DNA from: an uncultured Muribaculaceae bacterium
GTDB taxonomy: Bacteria; Bacteroidota; Bacteroidia; Bacteroidales; Muribaculaceae
Assembly (NCBI GenBank): GCA_944321865.1
Contig: CALUMZ010000019.1
Location: forward strand, 1 to 37,811
Reading direction: 5' to 3'
Length of the DNA stretch: 37,811 nt
The notes beneath the pieces are model-generated. The model had not been told where the DNA came from. It did no database searches and saw only the letters and a program-made list of their open reading frames with translations. The position numbers and the translations under genes were made by a program. Below are positions 23,207-31,504 of this stretch, piece after piece. Numbering within the stretch: position 1 is the stretch's first letter; each line of letters begins with the position of its first letter.

Positions 23207-24148
23207 ATGAGTATCAATATATTAAAATACAACAGTTCCATGCACAGGGAGTGGGACAACTTTGTCGCAAGTGCAAAAAATTCCACATTCTTGCACATGC
23301 GCCCCTACATGGACTACCACAGCGACCGCTTCAACGACTATTCGCTTGTAGCCATGAAAGGCGGAAAAATCGCAGGACTTCTCCCGGCTTGCCGTGAAGG
23401 AAACACGATTTATTCCCACAAAGGGCTTACATATGGCGGCTGGATTATAAAGTCTGCACATTTTTCCCAGCCCGACATGCTCGAAATATGGGACCGCATG
23501 GCCGACTTGTTGCATTGCGACGGCATATCAAGCCTCGTTTACAAGCCCGTCCCACACATATACCACACATACCCGGCCGAAGAAGACTTGTATGCAATTT
23601 TTCGCCATGGCGGGCAAATCATGGAAACCAATATCTCGGCAACCGTCAGCCGGCTCAACAAAGTTCCATTTAACGAAAATGCACGCCGGAGCATAAAATT
23701 TGCCCTCGGCCAAGGGGTGACAGTCAAAGAATCAACCGATTTCGACTCATTCTGGCAAATACTGTCGGAACTGCTGCACGAGCGTTACGCAACAAGCCCG
23801 GTACACACCGCCGATGAAATAAAATTGCTGCATTCACGGTTCCCCGACAACATCAGGCTGTTTACTGCAATGTGCGACAACCGCATAATCGGCGGCACAG
23901 TCATCTTCCTTACCAAGATGGTTGCACACGCCCAGTATATAGCGGCTTCGCCCGAGGCCAAAGAAAAAAAGGCATTGCCTGCCCTATTCGATTACCTCAT
24001 AAACGGTGTGTTTGCCGACGTACCTTATTTCGACTTCGGAATTTCAAACGAGCAACACGGCAGATACCTCAACGAAGGGCTTATAACGCAAAAGTATGGT
24101 ATGGGTGGACGCGGAATTGTGTATAACACTTACTTAATAACTTTTTAG
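23207..24148 (+). CDS. GNAT/FemAB-like acyltransferase
   Basis: 313 residues with no signal peptide. It has two halves as in FemAB-like GNAT proteins: an N-terminal part with EWDNFVASAKNSTFLHMRPYMDYHSDRFNDYSLVAMKGGKIAGLLPACREG, and a C-terminal Acetyltransf_6-like part with NENARRSIKFALGQGVTV, RLFTAMCDNRIIGGTVIFLTKMVAHAQYIAASPEAKEKKALPALFDYLI and the final FDFGISNEQHGRYLNEGLITQKYGMGG. It would transfer an acyl or aminoacyl group to a sugar or lipid-linked precursor. Its stop overlaps the flippase start by one base, so it probably modifies the unit that the flippase exports. The substrate is unknown. Confidence 0.8.
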   Translation: MSINILKYNSSMHREWDNFVASAKNSTFLHMRPYMDYHSDRFNDYSLVAMKGGKIAGLLPACREGNTIYSHKGLTYGGWIIKSAHFSQPDMLEIWDRMADLLHCDGISSLVYKPVPHIYHTYPAEEDLYAIFRHGGQIMETNISATVSRLNKVPFNENARRSIKFALGQGVTVKESTDFDSFWQILSELLHERYATSPVHTADEIKLLHSRFPDNIRLFTAMCDNRIIGGTVIFLTKMVAHAQYIAASPEAKEKKALPALFDYLINGVFADVPYFDFGISNEQHGRYLNEGLITQKYGMGGRGIVYNTYLITF

Positions 24149-25587
24149 TGGCGGCAAAGGGAGGTAACATATCCAGACAAATCATCAAAGCCATGAGCGT
24201 CTTCGGAGGCGTGCAGGCCATGACCATATTGTGCTCGGTTATCCGCACCAAGCTCGTGGCCGTGTGGATAGGCCCGGTCGGCATCGGGCTATTCGGGCTG
24301 TACAACAGTGCCATCGACATGATAACCAACATCTCCAACCTCGGCATACGCAGCAGCAGCGTGCGCGACATCTCAATAAAGACCGAACATGGCACCATCG
24401 CACAAGTCGCCACAATCATAGCCGTAGTGCGCCGGTGGACTTGGGTCTTGGGCTGCATTGCCGCACTCTTCACTCTCTCGGCATCATCACTGCTCAGCCA
24501 ATGGACCTTTGGCGACACCGACCATTCATGGGGATTCATAGCCCTGTCGGCAGCAATCATGCTCAACGCCATCTCGAATTGCGAGCAATCCATCTTGCAG
24601 GGTACGCACCGGCTAAGAAAATTGGCACAAGTAAGCCTGTGGGGTACTGTAACAGGACTGGCCACATCGATACCCCTGTTCTACTTCCTGCGCGAAGACA
24701 GCATCATTCCGTCAATAATCCTCTATTCGGCAGCTTTGGCATTCTTCGCATGGATATTCCGAAACAAGGAATACGCCTCGATGCCGGTATCACTCTCGTT
24801 TGGCGAGACTGTGGCACAAGGTACAGGATTTGTCAAGCTCGGTTTCTTCATGACACTGGGCTCGTTCCTGTCGTTACTTAGTTTCTACATATTCGTTGCC
24901 TACCTCAACCACACATCAGGAGCCGAGACAGTGGGGCACTATCAAGCCGGGTACACACTCGTGCACCGCTATGCAGGGCTCATATTCACCTCCATAGCCA
25001 CCGAATATTATCCGCGCCTTGCCCGAGTATGCCAAAGCAAGATACGCACCGGCCTGTTTGTAAGTCAGGAAAACAATATCATACTGTCGATACTTGCCCC
25101 ACTAATATCTGTATTTCTCCTTTTCAGGCAGGTAATAGTGAACCTGCTATACTCTGCCGACTTCAACACCGTTATCCCCTTTATCTCATATTCGTGCATA
25201 GGCATCGTGTTCCAAGCCATATCATGGTGCATGGCCTACGTGATTGTAGCAAAGGGTGAAGGCAAAATATTCATCATCACCGAAAGCATCAGCACGGTGA
25301 TAGGGCTCATGCTTCACATTGCATTCTACAACCTTGGCGGATTAGACGCATTGGGAATCGCATATACGGCATGGTATATTATCTATACCATTATCGTCGG
25401 CATAGTCTACTACATCACTTTCGGCCTGTCGCTGCACCGCTCGTCGCTGCTTACCGCGGCATACGCATTTGCCGTGACCGTGGCAACAATTGCAGCTTTG
25501 CACTATGGGCTGTGGTATGTCGCAGCAACAATATCCGCCATATCCATCATCGTGGGCATCAGAGCCATGCGCAAAATATTCATGTAG
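24148..25587 (+). CDS. Wzx-type oligosaccharide flippase (MATE/MOP superfamily)
   Basis: 479 residues with a GTG start that overlaps the preceding stop (TAGTG). Many hydrophobic helices can be counted by eye, including AVWIGPVGIGLFGLYNSAIDMI, LGFFMTLGSFLSLLSFYIFVAYL, LSILAPLISVFLLFRQVIVNLLY and VTVATIAALHYGLWYVAATISAISIIVGI, consistent with the 12-14 of the polysaccharide transporter family. The N-terminal KAMSVFGGVQAMTILCSVIRTKLVAVWIGPVGIG is the typical O-antigen translocase start. It moves lipid-linked sugar units across the inner membrane. The glycosyltransferase operon at 9043-16332 could supply its substrate, although it lies on the other strand. Confidence 0.9.
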   Translation: MAAKGGNISRQIIKAMSVFGGVQAMTILCSVIRTKLVAVWIGPVGIGLFGLYNSAIDMITNISNLGIRSSSVRDISIKTEHGTIAQVATIIAVVRRWTWVLGCIAALFTLSASSLLSQWTFGDTDHSWGFIALSAAIMLNAISNCEQSILQGTHRLRKLAQVSLWGTVTGLATSIPLFYFLREDSIIPSIILYSAALAFFAWIFRNKEYASMPVSLSFGETVAQGTGFVKLGFFMTLGSFLSLLSFYIFVAYLNHTSGAETVGHYQAGYTLVHRYAGLIFTSIATEYYPRLARVCQSKIRTGLFVSQENNIILSILAPLISVFLLFRQVIVNLLYSADFNTVIPFISYSCIGIVFQAISWCMAYVIVAKGEGKIFIITESISTVIGLMLHIAFYNLGGLDALGIAYTAWYIIYTIIVGIVYYITFGLSLHRSSLLTAAYAFAVTVATIAALHYGLWYVAATISAISIIVGIRAMRKIFM

Positions 25588-25670
25588 ACAGCATGAATAC
25601 ATAATACATTGACATCATGAAAAATAAGGCATTTCCACAAATGTTAAAATAAGACAAACGCCACTCATAA

Positions 25671-25702
25671 TTTGCCTGTTCGGGAAATTGTGTCTACCTT
25701 TG
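25671..25702 (+). promoter_or_regulatory. Consensus promoter and structured leader of greA
   Basis: TTTG (25671-25674), a 20-base spacer and TACCTTTG (25695-25702) match the Bacteroidetes promoter consensus. Transcription would start near 25709, giving a leader of about 90 bases. The leader contains GGTCTCTGCAAGAGA followed by GGAGATTCTTCTTATTTTTT (25735-25772), where short competing pairings and a T-rich run might form an attenuator; that part is weak. Confidence 0.65.
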
Positions 25703-25798
25703 TCCAAGATATAACATAGAATAACCTATAAGGGGGTCTCTGCAAGAGAAGTGGAGATTCTTCTTATTTTTTACTAACATTAAACTCTTTTATTTACC

Positions 25799-26269
25799 AT
25801 GGCTATCAGCTACATGACAAAAGAAGGATACAAGAAGAAAATGGAGGAAATCGCTTACCTCGAAAACGTGAAGCGACCCGAAATTTCTCGTGCTATCGCT
25901 GAAGCTCGCGACAAAGGTGACCTTTCCGAAAATGCCGAATATGACGCTGCCAAAGAGGCTCAAGGAATGCTTGAAATGAAAATCTCGCAACTTAAAGACC
26001 TCGTGGCCAACGCCCGCATAATTGATGAAAGCAAGTTGAACACCGATGAAGTTCAACTGTTGAACACTGTTACCATCAAGAACCTGAAAAACGGTGCCAC
26101 TCTCAAATACACCATCGTTACCGACAGCGAAGCCAACCTCAAAGAGATGAAAATCGCCCAAAGCACACCCATAGCCAAAGGCTTGATGGGACACAAAGTG
26201 GGTGACGTGGTCGAGGTAAAAGCTCCTGCCGGCCTACTGTCGTTCGAGATTATAAAAATCGAAATTTAA
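25799..26269 (+). CDS. greA: Transcription elongation factor GreA
   Basis: 156 residues. GreA binds the RNA polymerase secondary channel and stimulates cleavage of backtracked RNA. The N-terminal coiled coil carries YMTKEGYKKKMEEIAYLENVKRPEISRAIAEARDKGDLSENAEYDAAKEAQGMLEMKI. The tip acidic residues D and E in GDLSENAEYDAAKE are the ones that coordinate the catalytic magnesium. The C-terminal domain includes KLNTDEVQLLNTVTIKN and SPIAKGLMGHK-type sequence (here STPIAKGLMGHKVGDVVEV). Length is normal. It has its own consensus promoter and lies 62 bases before the HIT gene, which may share the transcript. Confidence 0.97.
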   Translation: MAISYMTKEGYKKKMEEIAYLENVKRPEISRAIAEARDKGDLSENAEYDAAKEAQGMLEMKISQLKDLVANARIIDESKLNTDEVQLLNTVTIKNLKNGATLKYTIVTDSEANLKEMKIAQSTPIAKGLMGHKVGDVVEVKAPAGLLSFEIIKIEI

Positions 26270-26331
26270 GCCGGCCGGAATTTCGTTGCCCGATACAACA
26301 CGGCGGCAAAACCAATAAACAGTTTACACAA

Positions 26332-26739
26332 ATGGCTTCAATATTCAGCAAAATAATCGCAGGTGAAATACCATGCTACAAGGTTGCGGAAGATGAAAAT
26401 TACTTCGCATTCCTTGACATAAACCCCGTTATGCCGGGACACACACTTATCGTGCCTAAGCACGAAGTTGACTATATATTCGACCTCGAAGAGCAAGAAT
26501 ATGCCGGGCTTACCACATTTGCACGCCGTGTCGCGCGCTGCATGAAACGGGTTATAGATTGCAAAAAGATTGCCGTGGCCGTGCTGGGGCTCGAAGTGCC
26601 ACATGCCCATATCCACCTCATTCCAATCTCGAAAGAGGGCGACATGAGTTTCAGCCACAAAATGACACTGCCTGCCGAAGAAATGGCCGACATTGCAGAA
26701 AAAATATCCGCTGAATTTAACCGCACACGCGGTGAATAA
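26332..26739 (+). CDS. HIT-family (histidine triad) hydrolase
   Basis: 135 residues. IFSKIIAGEIPCYKVAEDENYFAFLDINPVMPGHTLIVPKHEVDYIFDL is the HINT-type N-terminus, and the histidine triad HAHIHLIP is at 91-98 (H91, H93, H95). Members hydrolyse adenosine phosphoramidates or related nucleotides. The usual GLN motif before the triad is changed: the segment reads AVLGLEVPHAHIHLIP. It lies between greA and dacB on the same strand; the next start is 127 bases downstream. The cellular substrate is not known. Confidence 0.93.
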   Translation: MASIFSKIIAGEIPCYKVAEDENYFAFLDINPVMPGHTLIVPKHEVDYIFDLEEQEYAGLTTFARRVARCMKRVIDCKKIAVAVLGLEVPHAHIHLIPISKEGDMSFSHKMTLPAEEMADIAEKISAEFNRTRGE

Positions 26740-26866
26740 AAGGAACAAGAGCACCAATCATTTTTTCAAAGGAAAAGTAGCGGTAACCGTCCATGCACCA
26801 AAGCAAGGATGTACCGCTACTTCCATTATTACCATCATTTCACACCCGATAAACTTATACCGACCA

Positions 26867-28330
26867 ATGCTGAAAAAATTTATCATAGTATCAATCATTT
26901 CAGTCATTTCTTCAATCTCGGCAATGGCTGCCGGCCCGCGGCAAAGTGCCGTAAACCGATTTGTCAATTCCAAGGCTCTCACGCATGCCACCGCCGGAGT
27001 ATGCGTAATGGACATTAAAACCGGCAAAACAATAGCAGGGTACAATACCGACAAAGGCATAGTATCGGCATCGACAATGAAAATAGTCACATCGGCATCG
27101 GCGCTTGAAATACTCGGGAAAAACTACACATACCACACCCGTGTGTATGCCATAGGGAACACCGACAACAATGGCAAGTTCTCGGGCCAAATCATGATAA
27201 AAGGGTGTGGAGACCCGACGCTCGGCTCGCGCTTCTTCGACGAGCACACCGCATTTGTCGACACACTCGTGGATTGCATTGAAAATCACGGAATCAACAG
27301 CATCGACGGGGAGATCATGCTTGACAAGTCGGGCATTCCCGACGCCCCGATTCCCGGATACTGGATGCTCGAGGACATTTCGGAAAGTTACGGAACCGGA
27401 TACCACGCCGTGAACTTTGCCGACAACCAAATGAAAATAAAATTCACATACCACGATGACGGAACATACTCGGCAGGCACCGACCCTGAGATGCCGTGGA
27501 TGCATATCCTGTGCAACCTGCGCAGGCACATCACCGGCGACACGGCCAATCGCCCCGGCATCACCACTCGCATCAATTACAATGACACATCATTTGAAAT
27601 CAACGGAATAGTGGCAAAACGCCGCCGCGGTAAAGAAGATTTCGCTTCATGGTATGCCAACCCCGCTCCCGACCGCCTGCTCGTCGACAGCATTAAAAAT
27701 GCACTCGCTCTGCACGACATAGCATTAAACACGGCAAGCATCGAAATGGGGCAAAAAGCCGACACACTGCTTCTGCTCGATTATAAATCGCCGTCACTGT
27801 CTGAAATCATAAAATCCACACTTTTCCGCAGCGACAACATGTTTGCCGAAGCTCTGCTGCGCACATTGCCGGCCAATGCAAGCCGCCCGGCGACCTCCGG
27901 CAACGGAGTCGGCATGGTAAATCGCCTATGGAAAGCCAAAGGGCTTGACACCGACCAACTTGCCATGAAAGATGGAAGCGGACTGGCCCGGAATGGCTGG
28001 ACCACCCCTAAATTCCTGTGCGACGTGTTACGCACCGTCTACACCGACCGCCGTGCCATTGGCACTGATTATTCCGAATTGCTTCCTCGTGCAGGACGCG
28101 AAGGCTCGGTCAAGTGGATGCTGCGCCGTTCGCCACTTCGGGGCAACATCGTGCTGAAATCGGGCAGCATGGGTGGCGTACAGTGCTATGCCGGCTACTA
28201 CCCTGCTAAAAATCCACAATATGCCGTAGCCGTGATGGTTAACAACTTCTCGGAAAAGCGCAAAGATGTAGTGAAACAAGTAGAAACCCTCTTGGAAGAC
28301 CTGTTTGCGCCAAATAGCAATGGCAAGTAG
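26867..28330 (+). CDS. dacB: D-alanyl-D-alanine carboxypeptidase/endopeptidase, PBP4 family (S13)
   Basis: 487 residues. From the ATG at 26867 the protein has a signal peptide (MLKKFIIVSIISVISSISAMAAG). The upstream open frame overlaps the HIT gene and is not used. The three penicillin-binding motifs are present: SxxK as STMK (69-72), SxN as SDN in LFRSDNMFAEALLR, and KTG as KSG in IVLKSGSMGG. The large insertion between the first two is typical of class C PBP4. It trims or opens peptidoglycan cross-links in the periplasm. The gene ends 11 bases from the convergent sdaA stop. Confidence 0.93.
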   Translation: MLKKFIIVSIISVISSISAMAAGPRQSAVNRFVNSKALTHATAGVCVMDIKTGKTIAGYNTDKGIVSASTMKIVTSASALEILGKNYTYHTRVYAIGNTDNNGKFSGQIMIKGCGDPTLGSRFFDEHTAFVDTLVDCIENHGINSIDGEIMLDKSGIPDAPIPGYWMLEDISESYGTGYHAVNFADNQMKIKFTYHDDGTYSAGTDPEMPWMHILCNLRRHITGDTANRPGITTRINYNDTSFEINGIVAKRRRGKEDFASWYANPAPDRLLVDSIKNALALHDIALNTASIEMGQKADTLLLLDYKSPSLSEIIKSTLFRSDNMFAEALLRTLPANASRPATSGNGVGMVNRLWKAKGLDTDQLAMKDGSGLARNGWTTPKFLCDVLRTVYTDRRAIGTDYSELLPRAGREGSVKWMLRRSPLRGNIVLKSGSMGGVQCYAGYYPAKNPQYAVAVMVNNFSEKRKDVVKQVETLLEDLFAPNSNGK

Positions 28331-28345
28331 CCTCCACCCGGCTAC
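28327..28345. terminator. Bidirectional hairpin across the dacB and sdaA stop codons
   Basis: GTAGCC (28327-28332) and GGCTAC (28340-28345) form a 6-bp stem with a 7-base loop. The stop codons of both convergent genes lie inside the stem arms (28328-28330 and 28342-28344). There is no U-tract on either side, so termination is plausible but not strong. Confidence 0.4.
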
Positions 28346-29553
28346 TGAGGGTGATAATCCTTGGCAAGCCCGCCTTCGCTTGTTTCTTTATACAGCGATG
28401 GCAGGTCGTTGCCAGTCTCTTTCATCACTTCTACCACACGGTCAAACGACACTCGGTGCCGCCCATCGGTGAACGACGAGTACAGGTTCGCATCCAAAGC
28501 ACGCGCTGCCGCATACGCGTTTCGTTCTATACATGGTATCTGCACCAGTCCGCACACCGGGTCGCAAGTCATGCCGAGATGATGTTCAAGCCCCATCTCG
28601 GCAGCATATTCGATTTGCGACGGGCTGCCACCAAACAGTTGATTGGCTGCGGCCGAAGCCATTGAACATGCCGTCCCCACCTCGGCCTGACAACCGGCCT
28701 CGGCACCCGAAATCGACGCATTCTGCTTGACAATATTCCCGACAAGCCCGGCAGTGGCAAGCGCCCTCAATATGCGCGTGTCGCTAAATTCCCGGCTTTG
28801 TTGCAAATGATAAAGCACTGCCGGAACCACGCCACACGAGCCGCAAGTGGGTGCCGTGACTATCACTCCGCCGGCAGCATTCTCCTCGCTCACGGCAAGC
28901 GCGTAGGCAAACACCAGTCCGCGAGACTGCAACGATGCCCTGTAACCGCTTGCCTTGATGTAGTAGGTCGATGCCTTGCGGCGCAGATTGAGCGGCCCGG
29001 GCAAGACCCCTTCGGCATCAAGTCCGCGGCGCACCGACTCCTGCATAGTCTTCCACACCTCGCGCAGGTAGTCCCATATATCATTCTCCTCACATTCCTG
29101 CACATACTCCCAGTAACTCTTTCCCGTGCGTTCACACCATGCAAGAATCTCGGTAAGGTTGTTCATTTCATATACATCCGGAGTATTGACGGTTTCGAGC
29201 CCGTCACCCTCCTCGGCCAGTGCCCCTCCGCCTATGCTGTACACCGTCCACGGGTCAAGTTCGTTGTCCTCTTGGTCAAGGGTTACAAATTTCATCCCGT
29301 TAGGGTGGAATGGCAAGAACACTTTAGGCTGCCATATTATCTCCACCGGAGCCACAGGGCATAACACATCGGTTATGGCCACATTCGTCATGTGCCCCTT
29401 CCCTGTTGCGGCAAGACTCCCATATAATGTCACCCTGAACCCCGCAGCACGTTGGTGACGTTTAAGATATATCTCGGCAGCCTTGCGTGGACCCATTGTA
29501 TGGCTGCTCGACGGTCCCGTACCTATCCGGTACAATTCTTTTATGGATTTCAT
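28342..29553 (-). CDS. sdaA: L-serine ammonia-lyase, iron-sulfur type, single chain
   Basis: 403 residues. It deaminates L-serine to pyruvate and ammonia with a [4Fe-4S] cluster. The N-terminal beta domain begins MKSIKELYRIGTGPSSSHTMGPRKAAEIY (GPSSSHTMGP is the family signature). The catalytic alpha domain has APTCGSCGVVPAVLYHL, GCQAEVGTACSMASAAANQLFGG and MTCDPVCGLVQIPCIERNAYAA, where the conserved cysteines that hold the cluster are seen. Alpha and beta domains are fused, as in Gram-negative SdaA. It is monocistronic, convergent with dacB, with a -7 box 33 bases upstream of the start. Confidence 0.96.
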   Translation of the reverse strand: MKSIKELYRIGTGPSSSHTMGPRKAAEIYLKRHQRAAGFRVTLYGSLAATGKGHMTNVAITDVLCPVAPVEIIWQPKVFLPFHPNGMKFVTLDQEDNELDPWTVYSIGGGALAEEGDGLETVNTPDVYEMNNLTEILAWCERTGKSYWEYVQECEENDIWDYLREVWKTMQESVRRGLDAEGVLPGPLNLRRKASTYYIKASGYRASLQSRGLVFAYALAVSEENAAGGVIVTAPTCGSCGVVPAVLYHLQQSREFSDTRILRALATAGLVGNIVKQNASISGAEAGCQAEVGTACSMASAAANQLFGGSPSQIEYAAEMGLEHHLGMTCDPVCGLVQIPCIERNAYAAARALDANLYSSFTDGRHRVSFDRVVEVMKETGNDLPSLYKETSEGGLAKDYHPQ

Positions 29554-29585
29554 TGCGATTTATCATTCAAAAATTGTACATGCCA

Positions 29586-29593
29586 CAAAGTTA
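29586..29593 (-). promoter_or_regulatory. -7 box of sdaA
   Basis: The minus strand reads TAACTTTG, matching TAnnTTTG, 33 bases before the sdaA ATG. A -33 TTTG at the usual spacing is absent. Confidence 0.5.
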
Positions 29594-29677
29594 ATTCAAA
29601 AAGCATTAAAATACTTTTTTTTCGCCGATGGAAACTTTTTTTAAGCATAATATTAACTTAAATCGGAATTTTATTAA

Positions 29678-29685
29678 TATGTTTG
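29678..29685 (+). promoter_or_regulatory. -7 box upstream of the repeat element and the acidic-protein gene
   Basis: TATGTTTG matches TAnnTTTG. A transcript starting near 29691 would run through the repeat element at 29703-29850 before reaching the gene at 29894, giving a leader of about 200 bases. The -33 element is not evident. Confidence 0.4.
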
Positions 29686-29702
29686 TGCCTTTACTACTGC
29701 CG

Positions 29703-29850
29703 GAGGGGTGTATTAAAATTATCATTTCAATGTGGCAGTAGAGACGCAAAATTTTGCGTCTCTACAACCGGGTTGGATAAATTACTTTATATTAATGATT
29801 TATCTACCATTACCGCTACCGGGGACAAATAGCATTTTTGATACACCCTC
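29703..29850. mobile_element. MITE-like element, 148 bp
   Basis: Bounded by GAGGGGTGTATTAAAATT on the left and the inverted ATTTTTGATACACCCTC on the right, so it is a single, simple copy of the family. Its left half contains the unit ending CAATGTGGCA and the perfect 28-bp palindrome (29738-29765). The right half (CCATTACCGCTACCGGGG region) is unique here. No clear target-site duplication is seen. It occupies the leader of the gene at 29894. Confidence 0.75.
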
Positions 29851-29893
29851 AAGCAAGAGAGAGACAAACACTTACACTTAACAGAGTAGAGCT

Positions 29894-30742
29894 ATGGACG
29901 ATTTACAATTCGACAATATACTGAAACACATTTACGAGCTTGAAGGACTGGTAATGGTTGCCCGCCGCAACGAAGCCGACAACAATCTGCTCTTGCCCAT
30001 GATACAGGCAAAAGCTGCCGAGATAAGCGACTTGCTGACCCGCACTCCTGCCGGCAACGACACTGTACCGGAATCCGAAGTCCCGGACGAGGTTCAAGAG
30101 GAAACCGAAATGCCCGAACCCGACGGCGGTGAAGAAGCCTGCACACACACCGCAGAACACGGTGAGCAACCCCGAGAAGATGCAACCGGCACCACCGACG
30201 ACGAAGAAGAACCGGCAGCCGACGCATCGCAAGAAGTCCAAGCACCCATACTCTCCGAAAATGACGATGACGGCGGCAGCAGCCACGACTCACCCGAAGA
30301 ACCCGCCGTCGAAATGACTTTCGACTATGAGGAACCGACAAAAATCATCACCGATGACGGCGACACCCCTGCCGGCACCATCGACGACAATGCCGGCAAC
30401 GACAATTACGCTCCCTGCCGCACCGAGCCAGAAAGCGACAACACCAACGACAACGATGGCAACGGCTATGCCGACGAAACAGTGACTGTCGATGCATTGC
30501 TCCAACGCAACATGAGCCGCGACTTGAAAAAGGCATTTACTATTAACGACCGGTTCAGGTACCGCCGCGAATTGTTCGGAAACAGCGACATTGAAATGAA
30601 CGATGCCCTCAATCTTGTCGAGGCAATGCAGTCATACTCCGAGGCCGAGGAATACTTCTACGACATGCTCAACTGGGACAAGCAGTCGCCCGAGGTCGCC
30701 GACTTCATGTCGATTATCCGGAACCACTTCTACTCAAAATAA
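29894..30742 (+). CDS. Conserved acidic hypothetical protein
   Basis: 282 residues with no signal peptide. The N-terminus is helical (MDDLQFDNILKHIYELEGLVMVARRNEADN). The middle (about 50-200) is low-complexity and rich in Asp, Glu, Thr and Pro. The C-terminal 80 residues are the conserved part: LLQRNMSRDLKKAFTINDRFRYRRELFGNSDIEMNDALNLVEAMQSYSEAEEYFYDMLNWD, which I recall from Bacteroidetes proteins without assigned function. It is 15 bases upstream of rsmI and probably co-transcribed. The disordered acidic centre suggests a linker between two helical modules. I do not recognise a biochemical role. Confidence 0.75.
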   Translation: MDDLQFDNILKHIYELEGLVMVARRNEADNNLLLPMIQAKAAEISDLLTRTPAGNDTVPESEVPDEVQEETEMPEPDGGEEACTHTAEHGEQPREDATGTTDDEEEPAADASQEVQAPILSENDDDGGSSHDSPEEPAVEMTFDYEEPTKIITDDGDTPAGTIDDNAGNDNYAPCRTEPESDNTNDNDGNGYADETVTVDALLQRNMSRDLKKAFTINDRFRYRRELFGNSDIEMNDALNLVEAMQSYSEAEEYFYDMLNWDKQSPEVADFMSIIRNHFYSK

Positions 30743-30757
30743 TAACACCCGTTGCAA

Positions 30758-31504
30758 ATGTCAGGCAAACTATACATCGTACCCACTCCGGTGGGAAATC
30801 TCGACGACATGACGCCGCGAGCCATCGAAACGTTGCGTCAAGCCGACTGCATACTGGCCGAAGATACCCGCACTTCGGGCGTGCTGATGAAACACTTCGG
30901 CATAGAAACCCGCATGCAGAGCCATCACAAATTCAACGAACACGACACGTTGCCTCCGCTAATATCAAGGCTGCAAGGAGGCGAAACGATTGCCCTCGTC
31001 AGCGATGCAGGCACACCGGCAATCTCCGACCCCGGATTCCTGCTCGTGCGCGAATGCCGCAAGCAGGGCATCGAGGTGGAAACTCTACCGGGTCCCACCG
31101 CCTTTGTTCCGGCTCTTGTCAACTCGGGGCTGCCATGCGACCGTTTCTGCTTTGAAGGCTTCCTGCCTCAGAAAAAAGGACGTGCCACCAAACTTGCCGA
31201 ACTTGCCAATGAACAGCGCACGATGATATTCTACGAGTCTCCCATGAGATTGCTTAAGACACTCATGCAATTTGCCGAGGCATTCGGTGCCGACCGACAA
31301 GCTTCGGTGAGCCGGGAAATATCAAAGCTGCACAACACAACGCACAATGGCACATTGGCCAACCTCGTGGAATACTTCACCGCCAACGAGCCTCGCGGTG
31401 AAATCGTAATCGTCGTGGCCGGGAAAGAACCGCCCGAGAACATTAAAGTCGACAAATACGCACAATTCAAAAATCGAAATAAAACAAATCCAGTAGAATT
31501 ATGA
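30758..31504 (+). CDS. rsmI: 16S rRNA (cytidine1402-2'-O)-methyltransferase
   Basis: 248 residues from MSGKLYIVPTPVGNLDDMTPRAIETL; an ATG two codons earlier (30752) is equally possible. The tetrapyrrole-methylase fold is clear from YIVPTPVGNLDDMTPRA, ILAEDTRTSGVLMKHF, ALVSDAGTPAISDPGFLLVREC and LPGPTAFVPALVNSGLPCDRFCFEGFLPQKKG. It methylates the ribose of C1402 in the decoding centre. The last codons overlap the next gene (ATGA). The final SAM-methylase half (EIVIVVAGKEP) is intact and the length is slightly above 230, as in other Bacteroidetes. Confidence 0.95.
   Translation: MSGKLYIVPTPVGNLDDMTPRAIETLRQADCILAEDTRTSGVLMKHFGIETRMQSHHKFNEHDTLPPLISRLQGGETIALVSDAGTPAISDPGFLLVRECRKQGIEVETLPGPTAFVPALVNSGLPCDRFCFEGFLPQKKGRATKLAELANEQRTMIFYESPMRLLKTLMQFAEAFGADRQASVSREISKLHNTTHNGTLANLVEYFTANEPRGEIVIVVAGKEPPENIKVDKYAQFKNRNKTNPVEL

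Noticed and set aside
25735..25772. Riboswitch in the greA leader
   Set aside because: The pairings are short and mutually exclusive, and no known riboswitch core can be recognised; it is kept only as a weak attenuator note.
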